NCBI GenBank assembly: GCA_026982175.1
Contig: JALSHP010000299.1
Coordinates: 1 to 12,070 of the forward strand
Reading direction: 5' to 3'
DNA: 12,070 bases
Source of the DNA: Campylobacteraceae bacterium
GTDB taxonomy: Bacteria > Campylobacterota > Campylobacteria > Campylobacterales > Sulfurovaceae
Below, piece by piece: positions 5,983 through 12,070 of the stretch. The notes beneath the pieces were generated by a model. The model worked only from the letters and a program-made list of their open reading frames with translations, searched no databases and was not told the origin of the DNA. Position numbers and translations under genes: made by a program. How positions within the stretch are numbered: position 1 is the first letter of the stretch; the number at the start of each line of letters is the position of its first letter.

Positions 5983-6012
5983 TTGACAGTATAGCATACA
6001 AGATGCTAGAGT
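5983..6012 (+). promoter_or_regulatory. SDR gene promoter with candidate HxlR site
   Basis: A perfect -35 TTGACA (5983-5988) is followed after 18 bases by a weak -10 TAGAGT (6007-6012). Between them GTAT-agc-ATAC (5989-5999) is a short palindrome placed where a repressor would block polymerase. The -10 is poor, so an activator requirement or a different start is possible. Confidence 0.45.
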
Positions 6013-6045
6013 TGCAACATCAATTTAACGATAAGGATATAAAAC

Positions 6046-6795
6046 ATGATAGAAAAAAATGACAGTATATTGATTACAGGTGGAAGTAGTGGTATAGGTT
6101 TGGCTACAGCAAAAACATTTATAGATGCTGGGGCAGATGTTTTTATCACAGGGCGAAATGCAGAGCGTTTAGATACAGCTAAAAAAGAGTTAGGTGATGC
6201 ACTCACTACCATACAAGCAGATGTGAGCGATACTAAAGACAATGAAAAGGTGTATGAAATAATAAAAGATAAAAAAGGTTACTTGACGACCATCTTTGCA
6301 AATGCAGGAGTAGCAGAGGGAAATATAATGGGGAAAACCTCTATCGAATCTTTTGATAAAACTTTTGACATCAATGTAAAAGGCATGTTTTTTACCGTGC
6401 AAAGTATGTTGCCCTTACTGAAAAATGGTAGCTCTATTGTACTCAATGCTTCTATAGTAGCCAATAAAGGTATGGCAAATTTAAGTCTATATAATGCCAG
6501 TAAAGCAGCAGTGAGGTCATTTTCAAGGTCATGGGCAAATGACTTAAAAAGCAGACATATACGGGTAAATACAATTAGCCCAGGGGTAACTGAAACACCT
6601 ATCTTTACACATGGGTTAGATATGAGCAAAGAAGATATAGAAAATCTAAAAGCATCTCTAGCACAAACTTCACCCATAGGAAGAATGGGAACCCCACAAG
6701 AGATAGCTGATACTGTTTTCTTTCTAGCTTCAAAAAAGGCTAGCTATATTAATGGGATTGAGTTAGCTGTTGATGGCGGTTTTGCTCAAATATAA
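6046..6795 (+). CDS. Short-chain dehydrogenase/reductase (SDR)
   Basis: The 249-residue protein is a complete classical SDR. It shows the cofactor motif TGGSSGIG (11-18), T35-G-R37 after the second strand (the arginine favours NADPH), D59-V60, NAG (86-88), N110, and the catalytic S136, Y149 and K153 in YNASK. It also has the PGVTETP loop (about 179-185) and a C-terminal SYINGIELAVDGGFAQI. Such enzymes reduce or oxidise carbonyl and alcohol groups in the cytoplasm; the substrate cannot be told. The N-terminus is short, but AAGGA at 6033-6037 is eight bases before the ATG, which fixes the start. It is divergent from the HxlR regulator, which probably represses it until an electrophile or quinone appears. 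Confidence 0.94.
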   Translation: MIEKNDSILITGGSSGIGLATAKTFIDAGADVFITGRNAERLDTAKKELGDALTTIQADVSDTKDNEKVYEIIKDKKGYLTTIFANAGVAEGNIMGKTSIESFDKTFDINVKGMFFTVQSMLPLLKNGSSIVLNASIVANKGMANLSLYNASKAAVRSFSRSWANDLKSRHIRVNTISPGVTETPIFTHGLDMSKEDIENLKASLAQTSPIGRMGTPQEIADTVFFLASKKASYINGIELAVDGGFAQI

Positions 6796-6802
6796 AAAGT
6801 AT

Positions 6803-6831
6803 TTGACATTGAATAATTTTAAAGCTATACT
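6803..6831 (+). promoter_or_regulatory. Strong sigma70-type promoter of the TetR-DUF1348-ATL operon
   Basis: TTGACA (6803-6808), a 17-base spacer and TATACT (6826-6831) make a near-consensus promoter directly after the SDR gene. Transcription would begin near 6838, inside the palindrome at 6836-6851. Confidence 0.75.
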
Positions 6832-6835
6832 TTTA

Positions 6836-6851
6836 CCAAACAATCGTTTGG
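6836..6851. promoter_or_regulatory. TetR operator CCAAAC-aatc-GTTTGG
   Basis: A perfect 6+6 inverted repeat with a 4-base centre covers the predicted start site and ends nine bases before the TetR ATG. The GGA that serves as its ribosome binding site overlaps the right arm, so bound repressor would block initiation. The architecture matches autoregulated TetR genes. Confidence 0.75.
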
Positions 6852-6860
6852 ATAAATAAA

Positions 6861-7421
6861 ATGGCAATCAAAAAAACAACCAAAGAAGAGATACTAAAAC
6901 AATCCGTAAAACTTTTTAAATTTCAGGGCTACTACAACACTTCCATGGCAGATATAGCCTCTGCTTGTGGGATTTTAAAGGGGAGTTTGTACCATCATTT
7001 TAAGAGTAAAGATGATGTTGGTCTTGCCTCACTTCGTTTTATTCACAGTTATTTTGTCGATGAAGTTTATGCCATTGCCTACAAAGATGAGTTACCTATA
7101 TTGGAGAGGTTAGAGCAGTATATTCAAAAGATAGATGACTACTTTTTACAGAGCGAGGGTGGGTGTATCTTTGGTAATTTTGCTCTGGAATTACCCAAAG
7201 AGAGAGAAGCGTTTCGAGAGATTATCCGTGCAGATTTTGATGCTTGGGTGGAGTCATTGGCGTATATGTTTCAAAGTAAATACCCTAAAGAAGAGGCATT
7301 GAGCATGGCAAAAGAGTATGTAGCACTTACACAAGGGGCTATTATGATGATGAATCTACGACAAGATACGACAGAGTATCTAGCTGTAGGCGAGAAAATT
7401 AAGAAACTATTAAAGGATTAA
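6861..7421 (+). CDS. TetR/AcrR family transcriptional regulator
   Basis: The 186-residue protein has the TetR helix-turn-helix at about 10-53: EILKQSVKLFKFQGYYNTSM, then ADIASACGILKGSLYHHFKSKDDV. A helical effector domain follows with GGCIFGNFALEL (about 99-110), which resembles the AcuR/YcdC-like group with a cysteine at this spot. The promoter and palindrome just upstream show autoregulation. DUF1348 and ATL-like genes follow at two-base gaps, so this regulator controls a three-gene operon. It is a different TetR subgroup from those at 1-596 and 3814-4410, and its operator is also different. The inducer is unknown; given the neighbours, an electrophile or alkylating compound is a fair guess only. 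Confidence 0.93.
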   Translation: MAIKKTTKEEILKQSVKLFKFQGYYNTSMADIASACGILKGSLYHHFKSKDDVGLASLRFIHSYFVDEVYAIAYKDELPILERLEQYIQKIDDYFLQSEGGCIFGNFALELPKEREAFREIIRADFDAWVESLAYMFQSKYPKEEALSMAKEYVALTQGAIMMMNLRQDTTEYLAVGEKIKKLLKD

Positions 7422-7423
7422 AA

Positions 7424-7894
7424 ATGCAAGAGAAAAAACACCCACTTCCACCATTTGATGAAAGCACAGCCGTACAAAAAGTACGCATGGCAGAAAATGC
7501 TTGGAACATGAAAGACCCCAACAAAATATCTATGGCATATTCTGCTGATAGTAAGTGGCGAAACCGAGATGTATTTATCAACGGACGTGATGAAATAGTG
7601 GCGTTTCTTACTAAGAAGTTTGAAAAAGAACAAGCATACAGACTCTGTAAAGAGATATGGGGATTTAGACACAACAGAATCGCTGTGCGTTTCGCCTACG
7701 AATGGCACGATGAGCGTGGACAATGGTGGCGAAGCTATGGCAATGAAAATTGGGAATTTGACGAAAATGGACTGATGAAAGTGCGTTGGGCGAGTATCAA
7801 TGATGTGGCTATTGGAGAGGGTGAAAGAAAACTTCTTTGGGAGGGTGATATGCGTCCTGAGGATTATGCGAGTTTGAGTGAGATGGGGTTGTAG
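7424..7894 (+). CDS. DUF1348 family protein (NTF2/SnoaL-like)
   Basis: The 156-residue protein matches DUF1348 (PF07080): DSKWRNRDVFINGRDEIVAFL (42-62), YRLCKEIWGFRHNRIAVRFAYEWHDERGQWWRSYGNENWEF (72-112), and a terminal RPEDYASLSEMGL. The family has an NTF2-like cone fold of the SnoaL type and is a small cytoplasmic protein without an assigned reaction. It often sits beside TetR regulators or stress genes. Its ATG follows the TetR stop by two bases, with AAAGGA (7412-7417) as ribosome binding site, and the ATL-like gene starts two bases after its own stop. It is intact and of the usual length. Confidence 0.92.
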   Translation: MQEKKHPLPPFDESTAVQKVRMAENAWNMKDPNKISMAYSADSKWRNRDVFINGRDEIVAFLTKKFEKEQAYRLCKEIWGFRHNRIAVRFAYEWHDERGQWWRSYGNENWEFDENGLMKVRWASINDVAIGEGERKLLWEGDMRPEDYASLSEMGL

Positions 7895-7896
7895 CC

Positions 7897-8340
7897 ATGC
7901 CCAAAAAAACTTACCAAGAACAGATGAGAAACTCTTACCCTAAACACCCCATCATAAAACCCATTCCACCATCAATGGTCAAAACATGGGGAGAGGGTAC
8001 GCAAGTGTTACCCTCTCCTTTGGAGATACGAGACGTGATGAGAAGCATACCAAGTGGCGAGGTGATGACAGCAAAAGAACTCTGTGTTGTTTTGGCAAAG
8101 AAACATAAAGTGGACATAGCCTGTCCTTACACCACAGGTATACTCATGAACATTGTCGCTCGTGCCATAGAAGAAGATGAAAATGACGACACACCTTGGT
8201 GGCGAACGCTTGGTTCTTGTGGTGAACTAAAACCCAAGTACCCCAATGCTCCAGAAGAGCAGATGGCATTGCTAGAAGCTGAAGGGTTTTCTTTTGAAAA
8301 GAAGGGGAAGAAGTGTGTGTATTGGGTGGTGAAGAGATGA
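7897..8340 (+). CDS. Alkyltransferase-like (ATL) / MGMT-fold DNA-binding protein without active-site Cys
   Basis: This 147-residue protein has the C-terminal MGMT DNA-binding domain: SPLEIRDVMRSIPSGEVMTAKELC (40-63), then TPWWRTLGSCGELKPKYPNAPEEQMALLEAEGF (99-131). In true alkyltransferases the core motif is PCHR; here residues 100-103 are P-W-W-R, so the acceptor cysteine is replaced by tryptophan. Tryptophan or alanine at that point defines ATL proteins, which bind O6-alkylguanine without repairing it and flag it for nucleotide excision repair. Cysteines elsewhere (63, 76, 108) are not in the motif. The arginine-finger segment is also unlike OGT. It ends the TetR-DUF1348 operon. A decayed copy of its last ~70 bases lies at 9003-9072. 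The ATL-type role is inferred from the motif; the subgroup is divergent, so the label is moderate in certainty. Confidence 0.78.
   Translation: MPKKTYQEQMRNSYPKHPIIKPIPPSMVKTWGEGTQVLPSPLEIRDVMRSIPSGEVMTAKELCVVLAKKHKVDIACPYTTGILMNIVARAIEEDENDDTPWWRTLGSCGELKPKYPNAPEEQMALLEAEGFSFEKKGKKCVYWVVKR
8271..8340 (+). repeat. Direct repeat copy 1: 3' end of the ATL-like gene
   Basis: The last 70 bases of the ATL-like gene align without gaps to 9003-9072, with about ten mismatches. Shared blocks include GAAGCTGAAGG and AGAAGTGTGTGTATTGGGT. The two copies bracket the DUF4258/YgiT gene pair. Confidence 0.85.
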
Positions 8341-8408
8341 AAAGTTAAGTTAACAAATTTTAAGATATACTATAAATGATAACAATATAGAAAAGCTATG
8401 AGTGGTAA

Positions 8409-8728
8409 ATGGATATAGAAAAGATGTTAAAAGTACTAGAAATTGGTACTATTGAATGGCGTAAACACGCATTGGAACGAATGTTGCAAAGAGGCATCAG
8501 CCGTAATGAAGTCAAAGAAACTCTACTGTTTGGAGAGATTATAGAAAATTATGAGACGGATGTACCTTTTCAAGTGCATTATTTTTTCATTTCAAAACAA
8601 AAGCGATTCATGTTGTGGCAAGTTTAGATGAAGAAAATATGACAGTTTATATTATCACAGCATATCTGCCTGATAGTGTACATTTTAATGAAGATTTAAA
8701 AACTAGGAGAGAAAATGAAAACAGTTAA
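8409..8728 (+). pseudogene. DUF4258 (RelE-like toxin family) gene with a one-base deletion
   Basis: From ATG 8409 the frame gives MDIEKMLKVLEIGTIEWRKH, then ALERMLQRGISRNEV and LLFGEIIENYETDVPF, a typical DUF4258 N-terminus. It then derails and stops at 8625-8627. If one C is restored at 8571 (TTTTCAAG to TTTTCCAAG), the next frame reads PSALFFHF, KTKAIHVVASLDEEN, MTVYIITAYLPDS and EDLKTRR to a stop at 8726-8728, giving about 106 residues of normal DUF4258 length. DUF4258 proteins are small RelE/ParE-fold-like putative toxins paired with YgiT-type zinc-finger antitoxins. Here the intact frame would overlap the following antitoxin gene by 14 bases, a typical toxin-first layout. No slippery heptamer is present at the break, so mutation is favoured over programmed frameshifting; a sequencing error is also possible. 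Confidence 0.85.
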
Positions 8729-8963
8729 AACAAATTGTCCGATTTGTAATGGAAAAAAAGAAGATGCAACTGTTACTTTTACAGTTGATTTGGGGACTAA
8801 TTTGATTATTATTAGAGAAACACCTGCGACAGTATGTTCTCTTTGTGGCGAAGAGTGGATTTCTGATAAAGTTGCTGAGAATATTGAATTGGTAGTTAAA
8901 GAAGCAAAAATGAAAAATAGAATGATTGAAGTTGTGAACTTTTCGTTAGAAGATGTAGCTTAG
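8715..8963 (+). CDS. YgiT/MqsA-type zinc-finger antitoxin
   Basis: The 82-residue protein has two zinc-binding pairs, C8-P-I-C11 and C41-S-L-C44, around a beta-rich stretch TVTFTVDLGTNLIIIRETPA. WISDKVAENIELVVKEAKMKN follows. This is the YgiT-type N-terminal zinc-finger domain (TIGR03831) found in MqsA-like antitoxins. It lacks the C-terminal helix-turn-helix of full-length MqsA, as do many partners of DUF4258 proteins. GGAGA (8707-8711) precedes the ATG, and the start overlaps the end of the repaired DUF4258 frame. Because the toxin frame is broken at 8571, the antitoxin may now stand alone. It is intact and its zinc ligands are conserved. Confidence 0.88.
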   Translation: MKTVKTNCPICNGKKEDATVTFTVDLGTNLIIIRETPATVCSLCGEEWISDKVAENIELVVKEAKMKNRMIEVVNFSLEDVA

Positions 8964-9002
8964 AACGGAGCAAATAACCATATAGACACTATGGGGTCAG
9001 AT

Positions 9003-9072
9003 GCTTGAAGCTGAAGGCTTTTCTTTTTAGAAGAGAGGGAAGAAGTGTGTGTATTGGGTAGTGAGGGGATTA
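9003..9072 (+). pseudogene. Decayed duplicate of the ATL-like gene 3' end (direct repeat copy 2)
   Basis: Translated in the ATL frame, this stretch reads LEAEGFSF, a TAG stop, then KRGKKCVYWVVRGLT and TAA, against LEAEGFSFEKKGKKCVYWVVKR at the end of the intact gene. About 60 of 70 bases match 8271-8340. A short match (CAGATG, 8998-9003) with a six-base gap extends it slightly upstream; nothing of the rest of the gene is present. It lies 39 bases after the antitoxin stop and has no start, so it is a fossil, not a gene. Confidence 0.85.
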
Positions 9073-9086
9073 ACCTAAAATATAAT

Positions 9087-9111
9087 TTGTTCGTATTATA
9101 ATATGTATAAT
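9087..9111 (+). promoter_or_regulatory. AT-rich promoter region of the ATPase operon
   Basis: Two TATAAT boxes (9097-9102 and 9106-9111) lie upstream of the ATPase gene. ATTATA (9095-9100) and TATAAT (9106-9111) form a 6-bp inverted repeat. A TTGTTC (9087-9092) is too close to either box to be a good -35. AAGGA (9123-9127) is the ribosome binding site. Which box is used cannot be decided. Confidence 0.4.
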
Positions 9112-9134
9112 ATATATTTTTTAAGGATTATAAT

Positions 9135-10379
9135 ATGGAAAATGTAATTTTATCTCAGAATAAACATTGGAAAAACAAATATAAGAATCTATATAAACGA
9201 GATATTTTTGAGAAGTTAGAACGAAATCTACAAACAAAACATATACAAGTGATACAAGGTATAAGACGTAGTGGAAAGTCTACACTTTTTAAACTTCTCA
9301 TAAATCATCTTATCCAAACTGTTGACCCTGAAGAGATACTTTATATCAATCTTGATGACCCATTTTTTACACCCTTTAGAGATGATGCTACAAAATTTTA
9401 TGACATCATACAGACGGCTAAGAAGCTGACTCAAAAAGAGGTAAAATATCTTTTTTTAGATGAAGTTCAAAATATGAAAGGTTGGGAGAGTTATGTTAAG
9501 AGTGTGTACGACAGCGAACTCTTTACTAAGATATTTGTCACGGGGTCTAACTCGACACTGCTAGAGGGAGAGTTAGCCACACTTTTAACGGGGCGATATT
9601 TGTCTGTGCAAGTACATCCTTTGAGCTTTAAAGAGATACTGCGTATTAATAAAATAGATACCTATATGCAAATAGTAGAACAAAAACCAAAAGTGCTTAA
9701 ACTTATAGATGAGATGATGAACTATGGTTCATTTGTTGAAGTCTATGACCATAAAGAGGAGTTTAGGCGTGATATTCTTACGACATATTATCAGACTATT
9801 TTACTCAAAGATTGTGTGTCAAATCATGCAATCAGGGATGTTAAGAGCTTTAAGGAGCTTAGTTTTTATCTGCTTAGCAATATTACGTCACTCTACTCCT
9901 ATAATTCCTTGGCAAAGGCAGTGGGTATTAATGATAAAAGTGCAAAAGAGTATCTTTCCTACTTAGAAGAGAGCTATTTATGTACTGAATTAAAACAGTT
10001 TTCTTTCTCACTCAAAGAACAGCAAAATGCCAAGAAGAAAGTTTATTTTAATGATAATGGTTTTGTATCACTCTCTTTTAAATTTTCTTCCAATCATGGT
10101 AAATTGCTCGAAAATTTAGTTTTAACAGAACTTATAAAAAGTGGCTATGAAGTCTATTTTTACAACAAGAATTTTGAGTGTGATTTTATAGCCAAAAATG
10201 ATAAACATACTATCGCCATACAGGTATGCTACGAACTCAATGATGCTAATAGAAAAAGAGAATTCAATGGACTAAACAAGCTTCCTTTTGGTGTAGATGA
10301 GAAGATTGTGATAACTTATAATCAATCTGAAGAGCTAGATGGTATAAAGGTAATTGGTTTTTGGGAGTATTTTGGATGA
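9135..10379 (+). CDS. AAA_14/DUF4143-type ATP-binding protein
   Basis: The 414-residue protein has an N-terminal P-loop ATPase: Walker A GIRRSGKST (42-50), LYINLDDP (69-76), Walker B KYLFLDEVQ (104-112), sensor-1-like FVTGSNSTLLEGELATLLTGR (134-154), and HPLSFKEIL (161-169). A winged-helix-like part follows (about 250-285), then the DUF4143 C-terminus with E326, ECDFIAKN (348-355) and AIQVCYEL (361-368), which resembles a PD-(D/E)xK nuclease fold. The lysine of the canonical motif is a cysteine here (QVC), so nuclease activity is doubtful. Family members are common, often horizontally acquired, and their cellular role is unsettled. The stop overlaps the PhzF gene start (ATGA), so it heads a four-gene operon. 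It is intact and of normal length. Confidence 0.9.
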   Translation: MENVILSQNKHWKNKYKNLYKRDIFEKLERNLQTKHIQVIQGIRRSGKSTLFKLLINHLIQTVDPEEILYINLDDPFFTPFRDDATKFYDIIQTAKKLTQKEVKYLFLDEVQNMKGWESYVKSVYDSELFTKIFVTGSNSTLLEGELATLLTGRYLSVQVHPLSFKEILRINKIDTYMQIVEQKPKVLKLIDEMMNYGSFVEVYDHKEEFRRDILTTYYQTILLKDCVSNHAIRDVKSFKELSFYLLSNITSLYSYNSLAKAVGINDKSAKEYLSYLEESYLCTELKQFSFSLKEQQNAKKKVYFNDNGFVSLSFKFSSNHGKLLENLVLTELIKSGYEVYFYNKNFECDFIAKNDKHTIAIQVCYELNDANRKREFNGLNKLPFGVDEKIVITYNQSEELDGIKVIGFWEYFG

Positions 10380-11158
10380 GTATTATAAAAACCTACCAAA
10401 TAGACGCATTTGCTAACAAAGTATTTGAGGGAAACCCTGCGATGGTTGTGCCTTTGGATGTGTGGATAGATGATAAGCTTATGCAAAAGATAGCCCAAGA
10501 AAACAACCTTAGTGAAACAGCATTTTTTGTGCAGAAAGATGAGATTTGTGAACTGCGTTGGTTTACGCCTTTACATGAAGTAGATATGTGTGGTCATGCT
10601 ACTTTGGCATCTGCGTATGTGCTGTTTGAATGTATGGAATATGAAAGAGAGGTTATTAGGTTTTCTACTAAAAGTGGGATATTGGAGGTTAGAAAAGATA
10701 AAAATCATTTTATCATGGACTTTCCAATTCAAACGATAGAACCTTGTGACATAAGTCAACAAATAGAACAAGCTTTTGGCGTAAAGCCTTTGGCTACTTT
10801 TGCTTCTATGGACTATATTGTTATTTTTGAAAATGAAGAAGAGGTCGCCCATGCAACACCTAATTTAGCCATACTCAAAGAGCTAGAGTTAAGAGGCGTT
10901 TGCATTAGCTCTAAAAGTGAAAAATATGATTTTGTAACTCGTTTTTTTGCCCCAAATTTAGGCATAGATGAAGACCCTGTGACAGGTTCTGCATTTACAC
11001 AGTTGGTGAGTTATTGGAAAGAGGTATTAAAAAAAGATGAGTTTTTTACCAAACAACTATCGGCTAGAGGTGGTGAAGTCTATTGTCAGTTAAAAGGTGA
11101 GAGAGTTGAGATAAGAGGGGAAGCTGTGAAGTATTTGGAAGGGATGATAGAGGTATGA
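10376..11158 (+). CDS. PhzF family isomerase/epimerase
   Basis: The 260-residue protein has the PhzF hallmarks: an N-terminal YQIDAFANKVFEGNPAMVVPL, catalytic glutamate E47 in NNLSETAFFV, WFTPLHEVDMCGHATLA (62-78) with G73 and H74, DEDPVTGSAF in the second half, and SARGGEVYC near the end. It is a two-domain diaminopimelate-epimerase-like fold without cofactor. PhzF of phenazine synthesis isomerises DHHA, but no other phenazine genes are here, so the substrate is unknown. The ATG at 10376, overlapping the ATPase stop, is chosen over the TTG at 10361, because GGGAG (10363-10367) is eight bases before it and the family begins directly with this segment. Its stop overlaps the GNAT start (ATGA). 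Confidence 0.92.
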   Translation: MSIIKTYQIDAFANKVFEGNPAMVVPLDVWIDDKLMQKIAQENNLSETAFFVQKDEICELRWFTPLHEVDMCGHATLASAYVLFECMEYEREVIRFSTKSGILEVRKDKNHFIMDFPIQTIEPCDISQQIEQAFGVKPLATFASMDYIVIFENEEEVAHATPNLAILKELELRGVCISSKSEKYDFVTRFFAPNLGIDEDPVTGSAFTQLVSYWKEVLKKDEFFTKQLSARGGEVYCQLKGERVEIRGEAVKYLEGMIEV

Positions 11159-11589
11159 TATCTTTGTCAAATGCAGAGGATAAGGAGTTGATACTTTTTT
11201 ATAAAATGTCAAAACAACATCACATTGGCACGGCATTAAATGAAAAGTCTTTCAAACAATTTCAAGATGAGTTTGATGATGAAGCTTTGGTTTATATGTG
11301 TGTTAAACAAGATGAACAACTTGCTGGGTATCTACTTTTATCACTCGAAAAAGAAGGAAAGTTACATCTTAAGCGTATAGTGATAGACCAAGAGCATTTA
11401 GGCATTAGATTGTCGGTGTTGCAGAAAGTAGAAGCGTATGCAAAAAAACTAAATAAAAACTATATGTGGCTAGATGTCTATACTGACAACAAACGAGCTA
11501 TTAAACTTTATGAAAAAGCAGAATACAGATATTATGATAGGGGTATTGAAAATGGGCGTGAGGTTTGTTTTTTTGAAAAAGATATTTGA
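11155..11589 (+). CDS. GNAT family N-acetyltransferase
   Basis: The 144-residue protein shows a GNAT fold: AGYLLLSLEKEGKLHLKRIVID (57-78), the acetyl-CoA pyrophosphate loop region QEHLGIRLSVLQKVEAYAKKLN (79-100), MWLDVYTDN (104-112) and KRAIKLYEKAEYRYYDRG (113-130). The Q/R-x-x-G-x-G/A loop is only partly kept (Q79 to I84), so binding may be weaker or the loop variant. Substrate cannot be told. The start overlaps the PhzF stop by four bases, and the alkyltransferase gene follows 33 bases later. The whole is a compact operon with the ATPase and PhzF genes. Confidence 0.88.
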   Translation: MISLSNAEDKELILFYKMSKQHHIGTALNEKSFKQFQDEFDDEALVYMCVKQDEQLAGYLLLSLEKEGKLHLKRIVIDQEHLGIRLSVLQKVEAYAKKLNKNYMWLDVYTDNKRAIKLYEKAEYRYYDRGIENGREVCFFEKDI

Positions 11590-11622
11590 AAATTTTATGC
11601 TTAAGAGAAAGGCACTTAGAAA

Positions 11623-12070
11623 ATGAACACAATAAACATACAAACCCATAAAAGCCCAGTAGGGGAATTACTGCTAGGCTCTTACAACGAAAAACTATGT
11701 CTACTAGACTTCAAATATAGGCGTATGCGTACCACCATAGACAAGAGACTACAAGCTGGGCTAAATGCCGAGTATGTAGAGGAGAGTTCAGAGGTGATAG
11801 AGCAAACCATTACACAACTCAAAGAATATTTTGAGGGAGAGCGAAGAACTTTTTACATTCCACTTCTTACCATAGGTACAGACTTTCAAAAGTCTGTCTG
11901 GAAAGGACTTTTGAAAATCCCTTATGGTACAACAGCTTCTTATCTAGAACTCTCCAAAAACATAGGCAATGAAAAAGCAGTACGAGCCGTAGCTTCTGCC
12001 AATGGGGCGAATGCCATAGGCATACTCATCCCTTGTCATCGTATCATAGGGTCTAATGGTGACTTGGTAG
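11623..12070 (+). CDS. ogt: Methylated-DNA--[protein]-cysteine S-methyltransferase (3' end outside window)
   Basis: An open frame from ATG 11623 runs off the window after 149 codons. It contains the N-terminal SPVGELLLGS segment, QLKEYFEGERRTF (65-77), GTDFQKSVWKGLLKIPYGTTASY (85-107), the arginine-finger region KAVRAVASANGANAIGI (118-134), and the active site IPCHRIIGSNG (136-146) with acceptor C138. It therefore transfers O6-alkyl groups from guanine to its own cysteine in DNA, a suicide repair reaction. It has no N-terminal Ada zinc domain, so it is of the Ogt type. AGAAAGG (11606-11612) precedes the ATG. About the last 15-20 residues lie outside the window. It contrasts with the ATL-like gene at 7897-8340, in which the same cysteine is replaced. 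Confidence 0.93.
   Translation, partial: MNTINIQTHKSPVGELLLGSYNEKLCLLDFKYRRMRTTIDKRLQAGLNAEYVEESSEVIEQTITQLKEYFEGERRTFYIPLLTIGTDFQKSVWKGLLKIPYGTTASYLELSKNIGNEKAVRAVASANGANAIGILIPCHRIIGSNGDLV

Noticed and set aside
6190..6677. Minus-strand open frames of 70 and 132 codons across the SDR gene
   Set aside because: They are antisense to an SDR with all catalytic motifs and show no recognisable domain or start signal.
7399..7723. Minus-strand open frames of 91 and 101 codons over the DUF1348 gene
   Set aside because: Antisense to a conserved family gene, without ribosome binding sites or family resemblance.
8571..8627. Programmed -1 frameshifting in the DUF4258 gene
   Set aside because: No X-XXY-YYZ slippery site or stimulatory structure is seen at 8571; one missing C in a CC pair is the simplest explanation.
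8352..9091. 8-bp inverted pair AACAAATT (8352-8359) and AATTTGTT (9084-9091) as ends of a mobile unit
   Set aside because: They flank the TA region suggestively, but eight AT-rich bases are easily found by chance and no target duplication or transposase accompanies them.
10571..10852. Minus-strand 93-codon frame in the PhzF gene
   Set aside because: It is antisense to a fully conserved PhzF coding region and is cysteine/lysine-rich noise.

Overview
The window looks like a chromosomal stretch of an AT-rich Campylobacterota-type bacterium (a Sulfurovum, Sulfurimonas or Arcobacter relative would fit). That is an inference from the very low G+C, tightly packed short genes, AAGGA-type ribosome binding sites, and promoters built on TATAAT-like boxes with variable -35 elements. 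No 16S rRNA or marker gene is present to prove it. I see no tRNA, rRNA, CRISPR array, insertion sequence or convincing rho-independent terminator, and no gene-free stretch longer than about 170 bases.

Layout. (1) 1-2285: a leftward TetR regulator (cut by the window edge) faces a rightward operon of a SpoIIAA-like protein, a five-helix membrane protein and a DUF1295/ICMT-like membrane protein that an in-frame TAA splits in two. Two related TGAC..GTCA palindromes sit one at each promoter. (2) 2373-3740: an overlapping operon of EVE-domain protein, MarR regulator and SRPBCC protein behind a promoter containing an 8-bp inverted repeat. (3) 3789-5554: TetR regulator, flavodoxin and DUF4345 membrane protein, with three copies of a GTACTA-nn-TAGT operator. 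(4) 5571-6795: divergent HxlR regulator and short-chain dehydrogenase. (5) 6803-8340: TetR regulator, DUF1348 protein and an alkyltransferase-like (ATL) protein in one operon behind a textbook promoter plus a CCAAAC-n4-GTTTGG operator. (6) 8341-9134: a broken DUF4258 toxin-like gene overlapping a YgiT/MqsA-type zinc-finger antitoxin gene, followed by a decayed duplicate of the 3' end of the ATL gene. (7) 9135-12070: DUF4143-type ATPase, PhzF-like isomerase, GNAT acetyltransferase and an O6-alkylguanine-DNA alkyltransferase (ogt, cut by the right edge).

Reading. Regions 1-5 are five successive cassettes, each pairing a one-component regulator of a ligand- or redox-sensing family (TetR x3, MarR, HxlR) with a few small redox, membrane or ligand-binding proteins. 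The whole resembles an accessory island for response to xenobiotics or electrophiles, with alkylation-damage functions (ATL and OGT) at its right end. Each family is known. What is unusual here is the density of regulators with readable operators, the two freshly broken genes (one nonsense codon, one single-base deletion), and the toxin-antitoxin remnant bracketed by direct repeats of the ATL 3' end. I did not find a clearly new biological system.
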